A stretch of DNA of 64,000 bases. Origin: Hyphomicrobiales bacterium (lineage in GTDB: Bacteria; Pseudomonadota; Alphaproteobacteria; Rickettsiales; JACKKO01). Numbering within the stretch: position 1 is the first letter of the stretch; the number at the start of each line of letters is the position of its first letter. The stretch spans positions 1-64,000 of the forward strand of contig JACKKO010000003.1 in the NCBI GenBank assembly GCA_024236395.1. Reading direction: 5' to 3'. A program made the translations under genes and the position numbers. Positions 33,521-43,458 of this stretch are shown in pieces. The notes under the pieces were generated by a model, which worked only from the letters and a program-made list of their open reading frames with translations, was not told the DNA's origin and ran no database searches.

Positions 33521-34318
33521 TTAAAATACACCAAAAAGTTTGCGTTTTGGTGAAAGATCCGGGCGCATGGGGAGATTCTCATTAAATACACACGCCACCT
33601 CGCTGCCCCAGCGCAGAGTAAACTGGCTGGAAACCCGCTCCACCACGATATACTGGTTATTGACCCGGAAATTGATCAGTGCTTCTGATCCGTCAGGGTT
33701 TACATGGAAAAACGCAGGAATATCAGGGTTCTTTTCATCAAATTCAAAGTAAGTAAACTCACCATCATCAAAAATACGACGTGGGGCGATAATATCGGAA
33801 CCAGATATGGAGTAATTGAAGTTATATTTTTCAGGGAATGCTTCAATATCAGGCGGTTTATGGTAATGCTGGCGTTTAAGCATGCCATTATAAAGTTTAT
33901 CGTCATCGTTGGGGTAGAAGAAACGGGCGATGAAAACCAACTTATCGTCGCGGATATTATCAGCTTCTTCGGCATACAGTTCAAAATGGTATATTCTCTT
34001 GTTAGTATAAACCGTCATGTTAGTATCGGCATTGTATTCAATGGGCTTCAGGAATAGGCGTGACCCCTGATTAATAATCTGCCATCCAGTGGAATCCCCC
34101 ATGGTAACGGTCTGGATACTTTCATCGGGGGAAAATTCGATACTGGAAGCATAACGATAGTGACCACGATAAATATAAACTTCATTAGGGCGATAGACGT
34201 AGTTGCGGATCCTACTATCCGTTGCTACAGACTTGGACTCCTGAAGTGCTTTTCCTTCCTGGGGGAGGATTGCTGCACTCAAAATGGCAAGGCAGGTAAA
34301 TAATAATGTCCGTTTCAT
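33521..34318 (-). CDS. virB9: Type IV secretion VirB9-like protein
   Basis: Outer-membrane-complex component of type IV secretion. The 265 residues have an N-terminal signal (LLFTCLAILSAAILP). The VirB9 pattern follows: DSRIRNYVYRPNEVY, SSIEFSPDESIQTVTMGDS and GWQI, LFLKP, then NMTVYTNKRIYHFEL, and a C-terminal beta domain with FFHVNPDGSEALINFRV and RWGSEVACVFNE. No VirB7-like lipoprotein or VirB10 gene is adjacent. It follows virB8 by four bases. The isolated B8-B9 pair suggests a system scattered over the genome, as in Rickettsiales; TrbG is an alternative name. Confidence 0.85.
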   Translation of the reverse strand: MKRTLLFTCLAILSAAILPQEGKALQESKSVATDSRIRNYVYRPNEVYIYRGHYRYASSIEFSPDESIQTVTMGDSTGWQIINQGSRLFLKPIEYNADTNMTVYTNKRIYHFELYAEEADNIRDDKLVFIARFFYPNDDDKLYNGMLKRQHYHKPPDIEAFPEKYNFNYSISGSDIIAPRRIFDDGEFTYFEFDEKNPDIPAFFHVNPDGSEALINFRVNNQYIVVERVSSQFTLRWGSEVACVFNENLPMRPDLSPKRKLFGVF

Positions 34319-34322
34319 AAAG

Positions 34323-35069
34323 CTACTCTACTTGTTGTGTCGTATAATTCATCACCTCAAAATTAAGAGGCAGGAAATCGTTTATTGTCTTATCATATGT
34401 AATATTCTGATAACGAAAATAAATATCACTTTTCCAGGTGGTTTGGAAGTTTCCAGATAGACTACGTTCAACGGCATGGAAGTAAATGGTGGCTTTTTGT
34501 TCTCCGCGTGGGACAGATGGATCGCTTTGGCCATCTACCACCCTATAGGTGTTAGGGATTAAAAAAATTAGCCGTTGCACTTGTGCACCATAACGAATTA
34601 ATGGGCTGTCCGGATTGTCTTTTGAAATTTCATTTTCAAACGTCACCGCTTCCTGCAAAGAGGATATCTGGCGAATAAAATTTGCATTACCTTCAAAGGT
34701 TTCTACTTTGTATTCTTCACGCTTTTTAACATAGCGTGTTAACAACTCTTGAATGAGATAAGGGTTGGGGTCAATGGCATCACCGCCTACTTTATGGACA
34801 TACACCACGCTATTTGTTGCATCGTTCACTTTGGCATAAATAGGAAAGGTGCGTACCAATGGAAAAAAATTTGTCATAATCTTGGCAATGATGAAGGTAG
34901 TCATAAAAGCAGCAATTGTTACTACAATTAGATAAGAGCGTCCAACAGCCAGGAATTGGTATTTATTATAGAACCAATCACGTGCGTCGGAAAAATACTG
35001 CCCCGACTCAATTTTTTCGGCAATATCACGATTTAAATCGCTTTGTGGGGAATTATTCTGCACGTTCAC
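34323..35069 (-). CDS. virB8: Type IV secretion VirB8-like inner-membrane protein
   Basis: Bitopic assembly factor of type IV secretion. The 248 residues have a cytoplasmic N-terminus (ESGQYFSDARDWFYNKYQF), one membrane helix at about residues 44-62 (LIVVTIAAFMTTFIIAKIM) and a periplasmic NTF2-like domain with DPNPYLIQELLTRYVKKREEY, an interface motif typical of VirB8, and a C-terminal FHAVERSLSGNFQTTWKSDIYFRY. It begins with GTG; no ATG is available before the membrane helix. It is coupled to virB9 and diverges from the gene for a secreted Cys-rich protein, with 89 bases between the starts. Confidence 0.82.
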   Translation of the reverse strand: MNVQNNSPQSDLNRDIAEKIESGQYFSDARDWFYNKYQFLAVGRSYLIVVTIAAFMTTFIIAKIMTNFFPLVRTFPIYAKVNDATNSVVYVHKVGGDAIDPNPYLIQELLTRYVKKREEYKVETFEGNANFIRQISSLQEAVTFENEISKDNPDSPLIRYGAQVQRLIFLIPNTYRVVDGQSDPSVPRGEQKATIYFHAVERSLSGNFQTTWKSDIYFRYQNITYDKTINDFLPLNFEVMNYTTQQVE

Positions 35070-35158
35070 TACGAAATGATACTGACTTTTGAACCAAATT
35101 TTATTACAATGTTAATAGGGCGCTCAATTCTTGTATCATACCTGAAAAGACGCCTAAT

Positions 35159-37165
35159 TTGAACAGAAAACCGAGTAGTTACCTGCTTCTTATCCGAATG
35201 CGTGCTGGCAATGTAACATTATTGATCGTTTTTCTTGGTCTGTTTTTCGCTCATGCGGTGCAGGCGCAGAATTTTGCGCCTAATCAGTGCCCGAATCCTG
35301 CTATTGTTATGCTACCGGAAGGATATGCAAGTGATTGTGGCAGTGGAAAATTTGGTAAGGAATGGGACTGGGATATTGTGCTGGGTATAGGAAATCTCGT
35401 CAGTAATCCTAATGGGAAGCCGGCAATAGCGGCAAAGGAGTATGATCAGGCGGGGGCGCCAAGTCTTCATGATATATGGCCTACGCACACCGGGTGTTAC
35501 AATCCGGAAGACCGGTTCCTGGAAAAGGTTATTACAGATGAAAGTACGGGTACATTTGTGATGATCCCTGATGACAAACAACTGGTGGTAAATCCCAAAT
35601 GTCGCCATGTTTATGGTGCCGGGGATCAGTTTTTGGAAATTACACCTGAAGATCCGATTTCTGGCACAAAGGGTAAAGTAACGGGGTTTGACCCGGATAG
35701 GGCGTACCGAAGTCAGGATCAACAGAATATTCTGTGTATGACAGATGATTATATTGATGACGTCGATGATTTTTGTGCCCATTTCCTACCGGAATTCATG
35801 TTGCCAAGTGTGCGCCTGAACGCGCCTAATCCCCAATTGCAGGCCTTGTTTGGGATGAGTGGCGCTGTCTTGTCTACTCCGGGGATTGCCAATCCGTTTT
35901 TCCCCGGCTATCAGAAATACATCACAGTTCCTCAGGCTGATCTGCCGCGTTATCAGCAATTTTTTGGGACGAACCTAAATGAGGTCTGTGCGAGTGGTTT
36001 ATGCCGCTTCAAAATTGCAGCAGTGCAGCCGATCAATCCAACAGATCATTATTTGCCGCCTGCGCTGCTTGAGGAGCTGGATCCGCAAATGTGTGGAGCG
36101 TATGGGTTTAATGAACATCGTATTACCAGTGCGGCGGTAAACCCAAAATCCTATAATCCGCTGAATATTTATAATCTTGACCCGGATGATATCCGTGCCC
36201 CGTCTGATCCTGACCTGGGGTTGAATGTGGGGGATCCGGTGCCAATTGAGCATTTGCTGGATCCGGATAACTGGGGGCAAAAGCTGAAGAAATTGCAGTG
36301 CCTTCGGCTCTATATTACGGAATGGGCACACCGCGCAGACTGCGGTGAAATTCTGTTACCGGGCCGGCGTTCGGATATTACCGAGGGGCATTGCCAGATG
36401 GTCAGCATCTATAATGCTTCGGGTTTCCCGATGGAATTCTCGCAGGCGACGGATTTGGAAAGCCTGCTGAGCGCTGCGATGGATTTGGGGACCTATACGG
36501 AAATCACGGGCTATCAATGGCCAGGGCGTGAGGGTGAGTTGTTCGGAACCAGTAGTGGCACGGTACCGGGGACGGATTGTGGTGTGAATAAGTGTCCGGG
36601 TATCCCCTGTGATGCCGGGGATACCTGTGTCGGTAATAATTACTGCGAAAAATCCGATGGCACACAATATTGCCCGGTGATCAGCAGTAGCAGCAGTAGT
36701 AGCAGTGGGGCATTCATCTGTGGTGATACGTTACCATCAGGTGAGGCATGTAAATGTGATGGTGGTTGCTGTACGAGTAATGCGGAATGTGACGACGGTG
36801 ATCCTAATAATGGTACTGAAATATGTGAACCAGACGGATCTTGTTCTCGTGTGGGCTATGCAGCGCCATTCTCTTGTACAAATTTCTGTCCGGCAGGGGG
36901 GAGTCGCTGTCAGGCGCGTGTGCCGGTATGCCATGCTAATAATGCATCACAGTGTGCATATGGTCTTCCAGGTAGCCCAATTTCACAATGTCCTGGAAAT
37001 GGTCCGATGACAGGAGTAGGTGCTGGTGGATGCCCACTTGTTGGGGAGTGGAGTTGTGATTTCAATGGCGCCCTATGTGAGTGGAGTGCGGAATTATTTG
37101 ATAGTGGCGGATGCATTGGTGGTGCTAATGGTGGTACATATTGTCCAACGGGGTTAGAATGCTGA
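35159..37165 (+). CDS. Secreted Cys-rich protein with poly-Ser linker
   Basis: A 668-residue exported protein from TTG at 35159; ATG at 35198 would still give a full signal peptide (VTLLIVFLGLFFAHAVQAQ). The body of about 470 residues has scattered cysteines and no family I know. From residue about 472 there is a Cys-rich module, DCGVNKCPGIPCDAGDTC then NNYCEKSDGTQYCPV, an eight-Ser linker, and a tail with dense Cys pairs (CKCDGGCC, CTNFCPAGGSRC). The same module recurs in the downstream protein. The stop overlaps the next start (ATGCTGATG). Divergent from virB8-virB9, so probably surface-exposed or part of the same envelope system; that is inference. Confidence 0.75.
   Translation: MNRKPSSYLLLIRMRAGNVTLLIVFLGLFFAHAVQAQNFAPNQCPNPAIVMLPEGYASDCGSGKFGKEWDWDIVLGIGNLVSNPNGKPAIAAKEYDQAGAPSLHDIWPTHTGCYNPEDRFLEKVITDESTGTFVMIPDDKQLVVNPKCRHVYGAGDQFLEITPEDPISGTKGKVTGFDPDRAYRSQDQQNILCMTDDYIDDVDDFCAHFLPEFMLPSVRLNAPNPQLQALFGMSGAVLSTPGIANPFFPGYQKYITVPQADLPRYQQFFGTNLNEVCASGLCRFKIAAVQPINPTDHYLPPALLEELDPQMCGAYGFNEHRITSAAVNPKSYNPLNIYNLDPDDIRAPSDPDLGLNVGDPVPIEHLLDPDNWGQKLKKLQCLRLYITEWAHRADCGEILLPGRRSDITEGHCQMVSIYNASGFPMEFSQATDLESLLSAAMDLGTYTEITGYQWPGREGELFGTSSGTVPGTDCGVNKCPGIPCDAGDTCVGNNYCEKSDGTQYCPVISSSSSSSSGAFICGDTLPSGEACKCDGGCCTSNAECDDGDPNNGTEICEPDGSCSRVGYAAPFSCTNFCPAGGSRCQARVPVCHANNASQCAYGLPGSPISQCPGNGPMTGVGAGGCPLVGEWSCDFNGALCEWSAELFDSGGCIGGANGGTYCPTGLEC
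36574..36679 (+). repeat. Cys-rich module, copy 1
   Basis: Encodes a module with eight cysteines in the pattern DCGxNxCPxxPCDxxxTCVxNNYCExxDGTxYCPV. A second copy lies at 42235-42342 in the downstream gene, with similar protein but diverged codons, so the duplication is old or kept by selection. Confidence 0.8.
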
Positions 37166-40100
37166 TGATGCATCGACTCACTAGTTATATCCGTATGCTG
37201 TTATGCCACAAGATTTTGGTATTCTCTGTATTGCTCGCATTTTTGGCGATTGTGCCAGCCTCGTTTGCCCAGCTGCCGGGAGGGCTGACATTGCCTCCGG
37301 CGGTAACAAACGTCGCCCAGCCCTATAAATTCCAGACCATTTTCTATGGCCCCGGTGGGCGGACGCTGCGCTCCGAGCAATATGACTGGTATAATTTCTA
37401 TGCGCGTGGCTATATGACCAACAAGATGGATAAAAGCATCTGCCTGCGCCGGGTAATTAACGGACGGGCCGATGATTTTATGGGGACTGGGCCTGTTACT
37501 CTGGGCTGGCAAAGCGGTATTTCTGCAATTGATGATGCAGTGGCAGCGTTAGGAAGTGTCGGGGACCTGCCTTATATCGACTTTGCTAAGCGCGAGTGCC
37601 AGTCCGGCATTTCCGGGGAATGGTGGCCGGAGCGTTTTGATGCCTGTGAGGAGGATGTCGGCTGGAAGCGTTTGGACTGGTGGCGGATGATTGATTTTCT
37701 TCCTCGCCCGCCTGAGATGATACAGGGGTCTACTGGTGATCCATTTTATTTCAGCCTTACAAAACTTCCACCGCCTGCCACGATGCACTTGCCGACAATT
37801 ACACAATTGCTCGGTGTTCTTGGTATTGCGGGTGGAGATGAGGATTATATCCTGAGTTTGCCGGGGCGTGTTTATTTTAGTGGGGTCAATTACCATTATC
37901 CGGCGGGGCACTGTCTCAATGAATTTACCGAGTATCGAAACGGTGGTGATGAAGATCCGGAGAAAATCCGTGCCAGCGAGGTGGCCGAACCCCGGGGACG
38001 CATCTGGTACATTGACCGTGACCGTGCCAGTTACTGGACAAATTCGGGGCCAAATGACGGGGGGGATTATAACCCGTGGGGATCAGGACTATTCCTGATT
38101 ATGTTTGGCGGGAAGCCAAGTCATATAGACAGAACGTGTTGTAAGGATACTAATCCATATGGGCAGGGAAGGTATAATGATGCCCCGGAAGATAAGGACG
38201 AATATTTGTTTGACCGAGATTACCTGACCAATGATCCAGAGAATAATGGCAACGCCACGCCACGTCAGCATGTGCAGTTTAACGAGAAAACCAATAATTA
38301 CGGCCAGTACTGGTGTGAGTTCGAGGTGCCGTACCGCCCGCATGGCGATAACGTACCGATGCTGAGTGGCGCAGGTGGTCCGGGCATCCCGCCAACACTG
38401 AATATGGTGAACTATGATATCCAGTGGAAAATGCCAGATATGGATCCGGCAGATTTTGGTACTAAATTAAGTACATTATTTAGTGGTGTCGGTTTAAGTG
38501 TTCCTGCGTCGGTTTCAGGTATACTGAATGATATTGGTAATGCGGTGAGCAGTTGGGGTGTTGAGCTTGGGCGGATCAAAACCGATGAGGGGCCGATTAG
38601 TGTCGCCGGGGTTGATGTGGCGGTACGTACCACAACGCTTTCTACGCAATTTAAAATGGTGGAGCGTATTCGGGATGGCTGTCAGGCGTTCAGCGCACGC
38701 CTGCCATGGGATAAAGAGTCTGCTCACAAAAGCCAGTTGGCTCGTTTCTTTGGTTACGAGAACTTATGTAATAAATGGCGCGGGATGTATGATCGCGTGC
38801 ATGACAGTATTGATGTGATGCAATATCGCCTGGAGCGCTATAATTATGAGTTCCTGCGTAGTTTTCTGGATTGCACCGGTCCCTTCATTGAAGATGCCCC
38901 GTGGGCCTGTGAGAAAACGGATTTCCAATGTATGGGTGGGCAGTGGGATAAATGTCCTAAAGCCGCCGATATTCCGGGTAACGTTGGAAATGTGAATAAA
39001 TATCCTGAAAAATGGTGGGCGGATGATGAGAAAGTTGAAGTACAGAAAGTTTGCGGTTACTGGGGCTTAAGCCAGTTAATCAAGTGTGGTGTTAGTATTC
39101 TGGCCGCGATTGGAGGTGCAAAAACACCAACTGAAGCAGCTGTGGCTTGTGCTAGTCCCCAGACAGAGCTTTTTACGGGTAGCTGGTGCGATTGCTGGAA
39201 ATGCGATCATAACCGGCGCAAACATACAATTGTAAATATTGAGGAACCGGAGCTTGAGCGGCGTCAGCGTATGGGGCATTTGGGGACAGGGGTACCATTC
39301 TGTGAATGTACTGTCCGTTTGCCGCTGATTAATCTATGTGTTGAGTATCGGTGCCCCAATTATATGCGGATGATACCCAGGATTAGTGACGAAATTCAGG
39401 GTGACCTTATCTATGATGGTGATAATGCCATCAATTGTTGCCGTCCAAAGTTTGAAGCGGTGAAGCCCGTGAAACTTCCGGATAAACGCTTCTGGTGTAA
39501 CTGCCATGATGATGTGCCGCAAACCTTCAAATGTAATGAAAACTGGTGCACCTGCCAGCAGTCAATGGGCTCCGGTGCTTTGAGTGGAGTGCAGCCTGAG
39601 ATGAATATGTGTGATAAGGTAGAGCAGGTTGATCCCAACAACGATGGTAAATTTAACCAAGATTATTATTATACCCCGGTGACGGTTGGTGTTTTTGCGG
39701 GTGGCTTTGTGGCCAACTATCTCCCGTTTGTGCCTAACCTTGGCAATATTCCTATTGGTCCACTGCGTATACCGGCGGGGGTAATGTATGCGCAGTATTT
39801 TGATCCGGGTTGTCCATGGACATTCCCGCGGGGAGTATGGCCACTTTCGGATCAGATTAGGGATATGGCACAAAATTACATTGGTTATCCAAGCCAGTGT
39901 AATCCCACACAACAATACGACCGGTGGCTTGGCTGTTTCCATCAGGCGCGTGCCGATGCTAACGTGGTGCTGGAGCGTGAGGTCTCCACAGGGATTACGC
40001 CATCTACTGCGATATATGAGGCGGATTTTGGCCCATTCAAGGAAGGAACCAACCTGCGCTGGACGTCCTTTGAGCCGAATATCCTGGCGCGGTTACCTAT

Positions 40101-43029
40101 TAAACCACAGCCGACATTGGCAACGCCTGAATTTGGAGAAAAAGGAGATCCGGCAACAGAGCTGGATGAATTAGGTAACGCACATAAGAGTAGTGAGCTG
40201 ACATTCTTCAGCCAGACACGTTCCGACCAGGCGCCGTATATGGAAGCCACGATTCCGCATGTGATTTCAGAGCATCGCCGTGAAACGGCAGCACCAACAA
40301 CAATGACATATGCAGAAGAACTGGAAGCATATGGAAATGAAGCGGTAGCCAGTACAATTGCGGGTGAGTACGGCCGTAAGTTTAAAGCGAAGGATGCTCC
40401 CAATAATCCGGGTGATGGGCCAAGCCTTCGCGCCACAGATGGGATTGTGGGGGCACGTGGCTGTGATATTGGGGGCTGGTACGAATTACTGCTCTATCAG
40501 GCGCGCTGTATCAAGCTCTTCAGGCTGAACTGTATGTGTGATTATAATAAGACCTTTATTGAAGGTTCCGCGGAAAGCTATGTGCTGCGACGCAGTGGAC
40601 GGGAATTTAATACGGTACGCCTTAACCCAACTACGCAGCAGGTAGAGTTTATTCCGCTATTATGGCCGTTGATGTGGCGTGGTTATGCCGGGCCGGAATA
40701 TGCACGGTATTATGGTCATCCGGAATCTAAGCTTTGGATGCGTGCCCGTGGGTCTGCAGACTGGGAGGATGCTGGTGGTAATTCGCTATCCAATGAAACA
40801 CATTCTGGCGACGCTGTTGCGAGATATGACTACAAAGGACTGGATTGTGCCGAGAAAGGTGACTTTGTTATCTGGGACGAGCAGTTGCGGAATGAAGATG
40901 GTTCCGATGCCGGGTCACGACGTCACATTGCCTTTGTAGAAGCAACCTCTTTCCGCCATACGGATTCGGACAATCCCTGTGATATCAAGCTTGATAAATT
41001 AAGTATGGCGGTGCCTACATTAGAATGTGGCGAGGATGTGAATGCCGTAGATCCGAATAGTGATCTGGCTGGATCGCTCGCCCGTTCGGTTGGCTGTTTC
41101 TATGCGATGTCAGCCAGCATTCCACCCAGTCCGTGGGTGATTGTTTCGGAATGGAACTGGGGTAAAAACCTGGATGCATGCGGTAATTCCAACCGCTGGA
41201 AAGCGATGACAATTCGCCAGATCTTTAAGGAACCGGTGGCCGCTAGCCTGGCAAGCAAGAACACGATAGCGCAGGCTGCAATGGAAACACTGGGGAATGC
41301 CACTGGCATCCCCGGAGTTTTTGATGACCCGGATGCGGGGAATGAGGCGGGGCTGTGTAATGATGCGGATAATGCGATCTGCTGGGAGCCAAACTGGGAG
41401 CGCCTGAAGGTTTATCGCCCGATGCTTGATTACTGGGGTGATTCGCCGATCTATACCGCTATTACTGCAGGTGGCTTAATGCCGAAAGCTGCGGGCTCAG
41501 GGATAGACAGTATTTATATCCGCAATCAGGAATTGGTAGATGCGACAACGCCGGATCCATCAGTACAGCCGGGCGCACAGCGCACACTGATTGATCCGGA
41601 GCGGTTTGTCATAAATACATTAGATCCGTCTATTCGTCTGCCAAACCCACCGATTCCAAGTGATAGCCCGTCCACAGACCCTGAATTGGTGCGCCCAATC
41701 TGTAATGAGCCGCTGCCAATTGCGCTCAGTGCTGATGGCCTCGCTATTGGGAATGTAAGCAGTGGAGCCACTATCACGTGTTTTAATGCGGATGGCACGC
41801 CGGTAACGGGGCAGGATTACCGCTGCAAACAAATCGGTATGTATGACTATAATTACACACTAGCGGAGCTGAATAAGCGTATCGGGTTGTGTGATCCGCC
41901 ATTATTTGGGGCGCGTAACCAGTATATTCCGGCAACGGAGCAGATCGGGAATCTTGCCAAATCCGGGCAACAGGAGAAAACAACGCTGGCCCCGCAGTTA
42001 CTGGGGACATTCCTGGGCGGTGGGTCTGGCAGTTCAAGTGGCACCGGGTTGCCGTATTTTGGTATGTCAGAATACATCCAGGGGCAACTGATCGGAGATA
42101 TTGAAGGCCTGTTTACCAACCCGCTGAACCCAAAGAATTATTTCCCACCATTCCCGTGGAGTGTGCCGTCGATCTTTAATAGTGGTAATGAACCGTTCCC
42201 GTTTGTCGGCGGCGAAGGGGTGGTGCCGGGGCTGGATTGCGGATCTAACCGATGCCCAACAGTGCCTTGTGATGATCCCGCGCATACCTGTGTTGATAAT
42301 AATTACTGTGAACGGACAGATGGTAGTACGTACTGTCCAGTGCCGATTTTGCCACCAACGAATATGTGTGATGGTTCTTCAACGCCATGCAGTAGTAACT
42401 CAGACTGTATGCCAGGTGATATATGTAAAGATAATGATTACTGTGAGGATCCATTTACAGGTGATAAATATTGTAAACGGGTTACGCAAAATATTGACTG
42501 CACAACGTCTACATTTGGTTTGTGTTCACAGGATAGTCATTGTATGGTTGGCGATATATGTGATAACTCAACCGGTTATTGTATTAATAGCATGACAAAC
42601 CAATCTTATTGTGGGCGAGGGTGCTGCGATACTAGCAACGCAAACTGTAGTCGTGGTATTCCTAATGACTTTTGTTATATACCGGGATGGGTAACTTATC
42701 CATCAACTAATAAGAATGATGGTTTCCCCATTTGTATTGATGCACCGGGGCCTAACCCATGTCGTAATGCAGATCCGGATGGCAGGATTGAGTGCTGGTA
42801 TCCCAGCACAAGCAGTGGTGGTAATTGGCAGTTAGTTCCACCTAGCAGTGGCTTTAATACTTACTGTATTCAAAACAGTGAGGTGCGCAGGAAATGCAAC
42901 GATACGTATGGTTGTGCATGTGGTAGCAGCTGCAAATGCCAGCATAAAGACTATTGCGTAGGCTATAATGAATGTGAGCCAGAAGGTGGTGGTGAGGCCT
43001 ACTGTGTTGGAGGGGGAGGAGGACTGTAG
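37159..43029 (+). CDS. Giant secreted Cys-rich protein with CHAP-like domain
   Basis: About 1956 residues. ATGs at 37159, 37165 and 37168 all overlap or abut the upstream stop, so it is translationally coupled. A signal segment (ILVFSVLLAFLAIVPASF) ends in AQ. Cysteines occur throughout, often in CxC pairs (CDCWKCDHNR, CECTVR, CNCHDD). Around residues 1117-1340 there is a CHAP/NlpC-like pattern: a Cys at 1117 (ARCIKLF), GDFVIWDE near 1234, RRHIAFVE with His1256, and VIVSEWNWG near 1329 followed by a Trp-rich strand. The C-terminus holds the shared Cys-rich module and further Cys-rich copies ending in GGGGGL. Cell-wall hydrolysis or surface binding for a VirB system is inferred. The family is unknown to me. 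Confidence 0.75.
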   Translation: MLMMHRLTSYIRMLLCHKILVFSVLLAFLAIVPASFAQLPGGLTLPPAVTNVAQPYKFQTIFYGPGGRTLRSEQYDWYNFYARGYMTNKMDKSICLRRVINGRADDFMGTGPVTLGWQSGISAIDDAVAALGSVGDLPYIDFAKRECQSGISGEWWPERFDACEEDVGWKRLDWWRMIDFLPRPPEMIQGSTGDPFYFSLTKLPPPATMHLPTITQLLGVLGIAGGDEDYILSLPGRVYFSGVNYHYPAGHCLNEFTEYRNGGDEDPEKIRASEVAEPRGRIWYIDRDRASYWTNSGPNDGGDYNPWGSGLFLIMFGGKPSHIDRTCCKDTNPYGQGRYNDAPEDKDEYLFDRDYLTNDPENNGNATPRQHVQFNEKTNNYGQYWCEFEVPYRPHGDNVPMLSGAGGPGIPPTLNMVNYDIQWKMPDMDPADFGTKLSTLFSGVGLSVPASVSGILNDIGNAVSSWGVELGRIKTDEGPISVAGVDVAVRTTTLSTQFKMVERIRDGCQAFSARLPWDKESAHKSQLARFFGYENLCNKWRGMYDRVHDSIDVMQYRLERYNYEFLRSFLDCTGPFIEDAPWACEKTDFQCMGGQWDKCPKAADIPGNVGNVNKYPEKWWADDEKVEVQKVCGYWGLSQLIKCGVSILAAIGGAKTPTEAAVACASPQTELFTGSWCDCWKCDHNRRKHTIVNIEEPELERRQRMGHLGTGVPFCECTVRLPLINLCVEYRCPNYMRMIPRISDEIQGDLIYDGDNAINCCRPKFEAVKPVKLPDKRFWCNCHDDVPQTFKCNENWCTCQQSMGSGALSGVQPEMNMCDKVEQVDPNNDGKFNQDYYYTPVTVGVFAGGFVANYLPFVPNLGNIPIGPLRIPAGVMYAQYFDPGCPWTFPRGVWPLSDQIRDMAQNYIGYPSQCNPTQQYDRWLGCFHQARADANVVLEREVSTGITPSTAIYEADFGPFKEGTNLRWTSFEPNILARLPIKPQPTLATPEFGEKGDPATELDELGNAHKSSELTFFSQTRSDQAPYMEATIPHVISEHRRETAAPTTMTYAEELEAYGNEAVASTIAGEYGRKFKAKDAPNNPGDGPSLRATDGIVGARGCDIGGWYELLLYQARCIKLFRLNCMCDYNKTFIEGSAESYVLRRSGREFNTVRLNPTTQQVEFIPLLWPLMWRGYAGPEYARYYGHPESKLWMRARGSADWEDAGGNSLSNETHSGDAVARYDYKGLDCAEKGDFVIWDEQLRNEDGSDAGSRRHIAFVEATSFRHTDSDNPCDIKLDKLSMAVPTLECGEDVNAVDPNSDLAGSLARSVGCFYAMSASIPPSPWVIVSEWNWGKNLDACGNSNRWKAMTIRQIFKEPVAASLASKNTIAQAAMETLGNATGIPGVFDDPDAGNEAGLCNDADNAICWEPNWERLKVYRPMLDYWGDSPIYTAITAGGLMPKAAGSGIDSIYIRNQELVDATTPDPSVQPGAQRTLIDPERFVINTLDPSIRLPNPPIPSDSPSTDPELVRPICNEPLPIALSADGLAIGNVSSGATITCFNADGTPVTGQDYRCKQIGMYDYNYTLAELNKRIGLCDPPLFGARNQYIPATEQIGNLAKSGQQEKTTLAPQLLGTFLGGGSGSSSGTGLPYFGMSEYIQGQLIGDIEGLFTNPLNPKNYFPPFPWSVPSIFNSGNEPFPFVGGEGVVPGLDCGSNRCPTVPCDDPAHTCVDNNYCERTDGSTYCPVPILPPTNMCDGSSTPCSSNSDCMPGDICKDNDYCEDPFTGDKYCKRVTQNIDCTTSTFGLCSQDSHCMVGDICDNSTGYCINSMTNQSYCGRGCCDTSNANCSRGIPNDFCYIPGWVTYPSTNKNDGFPICIDAPGPNPCRNADPDGRIECWYPSTSSGGNWQLVPPSSGFNTYCIQNSEVRRKCNDTYGCACGSSCKCQHKDYCVGYNECEPEGGGEAYCVGGGGGL
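42235..42342 (+). repeat. Cys-rich module, copy 2
   Basis: Encodes DCGSNRCPTVPCD, then NNYCERTDGSTYCPV, the counterpart of 36574-36679. Two looser relatives follow within the same protein: CSSNSDCMPGDICKDNDYC and CSQDSHCMVGDICDNSTGYC. Confidence 0.8.
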
Positions 43030-43168
43030 CCCTCCAATGTAATGATTGGCACTGTACTCTTGATTGATACAAGCGCAAGCCAGAACACTATGCCTTTAGG
43101 CAAAGCGTAAAGAGATTCACGGGTAAATCCGTGGGTATCTATAGAGGATTATAGATTACAGGGGAATT

Positions 43169-43435
43169 CTAAGAAACGAGCGTTTTGACGCGGGCGTTCA
43201 GGCGGCTCAGTTTGCGGGCGGCTGTGTTTTGCTTCACCACGCCTTTGCTGACGGCACGTTGCAACTCAGACTGAACCTGCTTTAATGCTGCCGGAGCCTG
43301 CTTCTTATCGCCAGCATCCACCAGTTTTTCCAGGTTTTTGATAAAGGTACGTACCCGGCTCATACGGCTGCCGTTACGCGCATCGCGCTTGGCAATTTGA
43401 CGGATACTTTTCTTGGTTGCTTTATGATTTGCCAT
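43169..43435 (-). CDS. rpsT: 30S ribosomal protein S20
   Basis: Primary 16S rRNA-binding protein of the small subunit body. The 88 residues begin MANHKATKKSIRQIAKRDARN, the S20 signature, and consist of three long basic helices with RAVSKGVVKQNTAARKLSRLNARV. Length is normal. AGGAAAG precedes the ATG, and a good promoter lies directly upstream. The 139 bases on its 3' side carry two small hairpins (near 43092 and 43118) but no T tract I can call. Confidence 0.97.
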   Translation of the reverse strand: MANHKATKKSIRQIAKRDARNGSRMSRVRTFIKNLEKLVDAGDKKQAPAALKQVQSELQRAVSKGVVKQNTAARKLSRLNARVKTLVS

Positions 43436-43458
43436 TGTTTCTTTCCTAAAGAGCGCGC

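Noticed and set aside
36680..36710. Serine-codon run as a CRISPR or microsatellite array
   Set aside because: The repeat unit is the AGY codon encoding a linker in frame; there are no spacers.
33521..43029. Integrated prophage or conjugative element
   Set aside because: No integrase, transposase, relaxase, direct repeats or att sites are seen around the virB genes; flanking genes are core metabolism.
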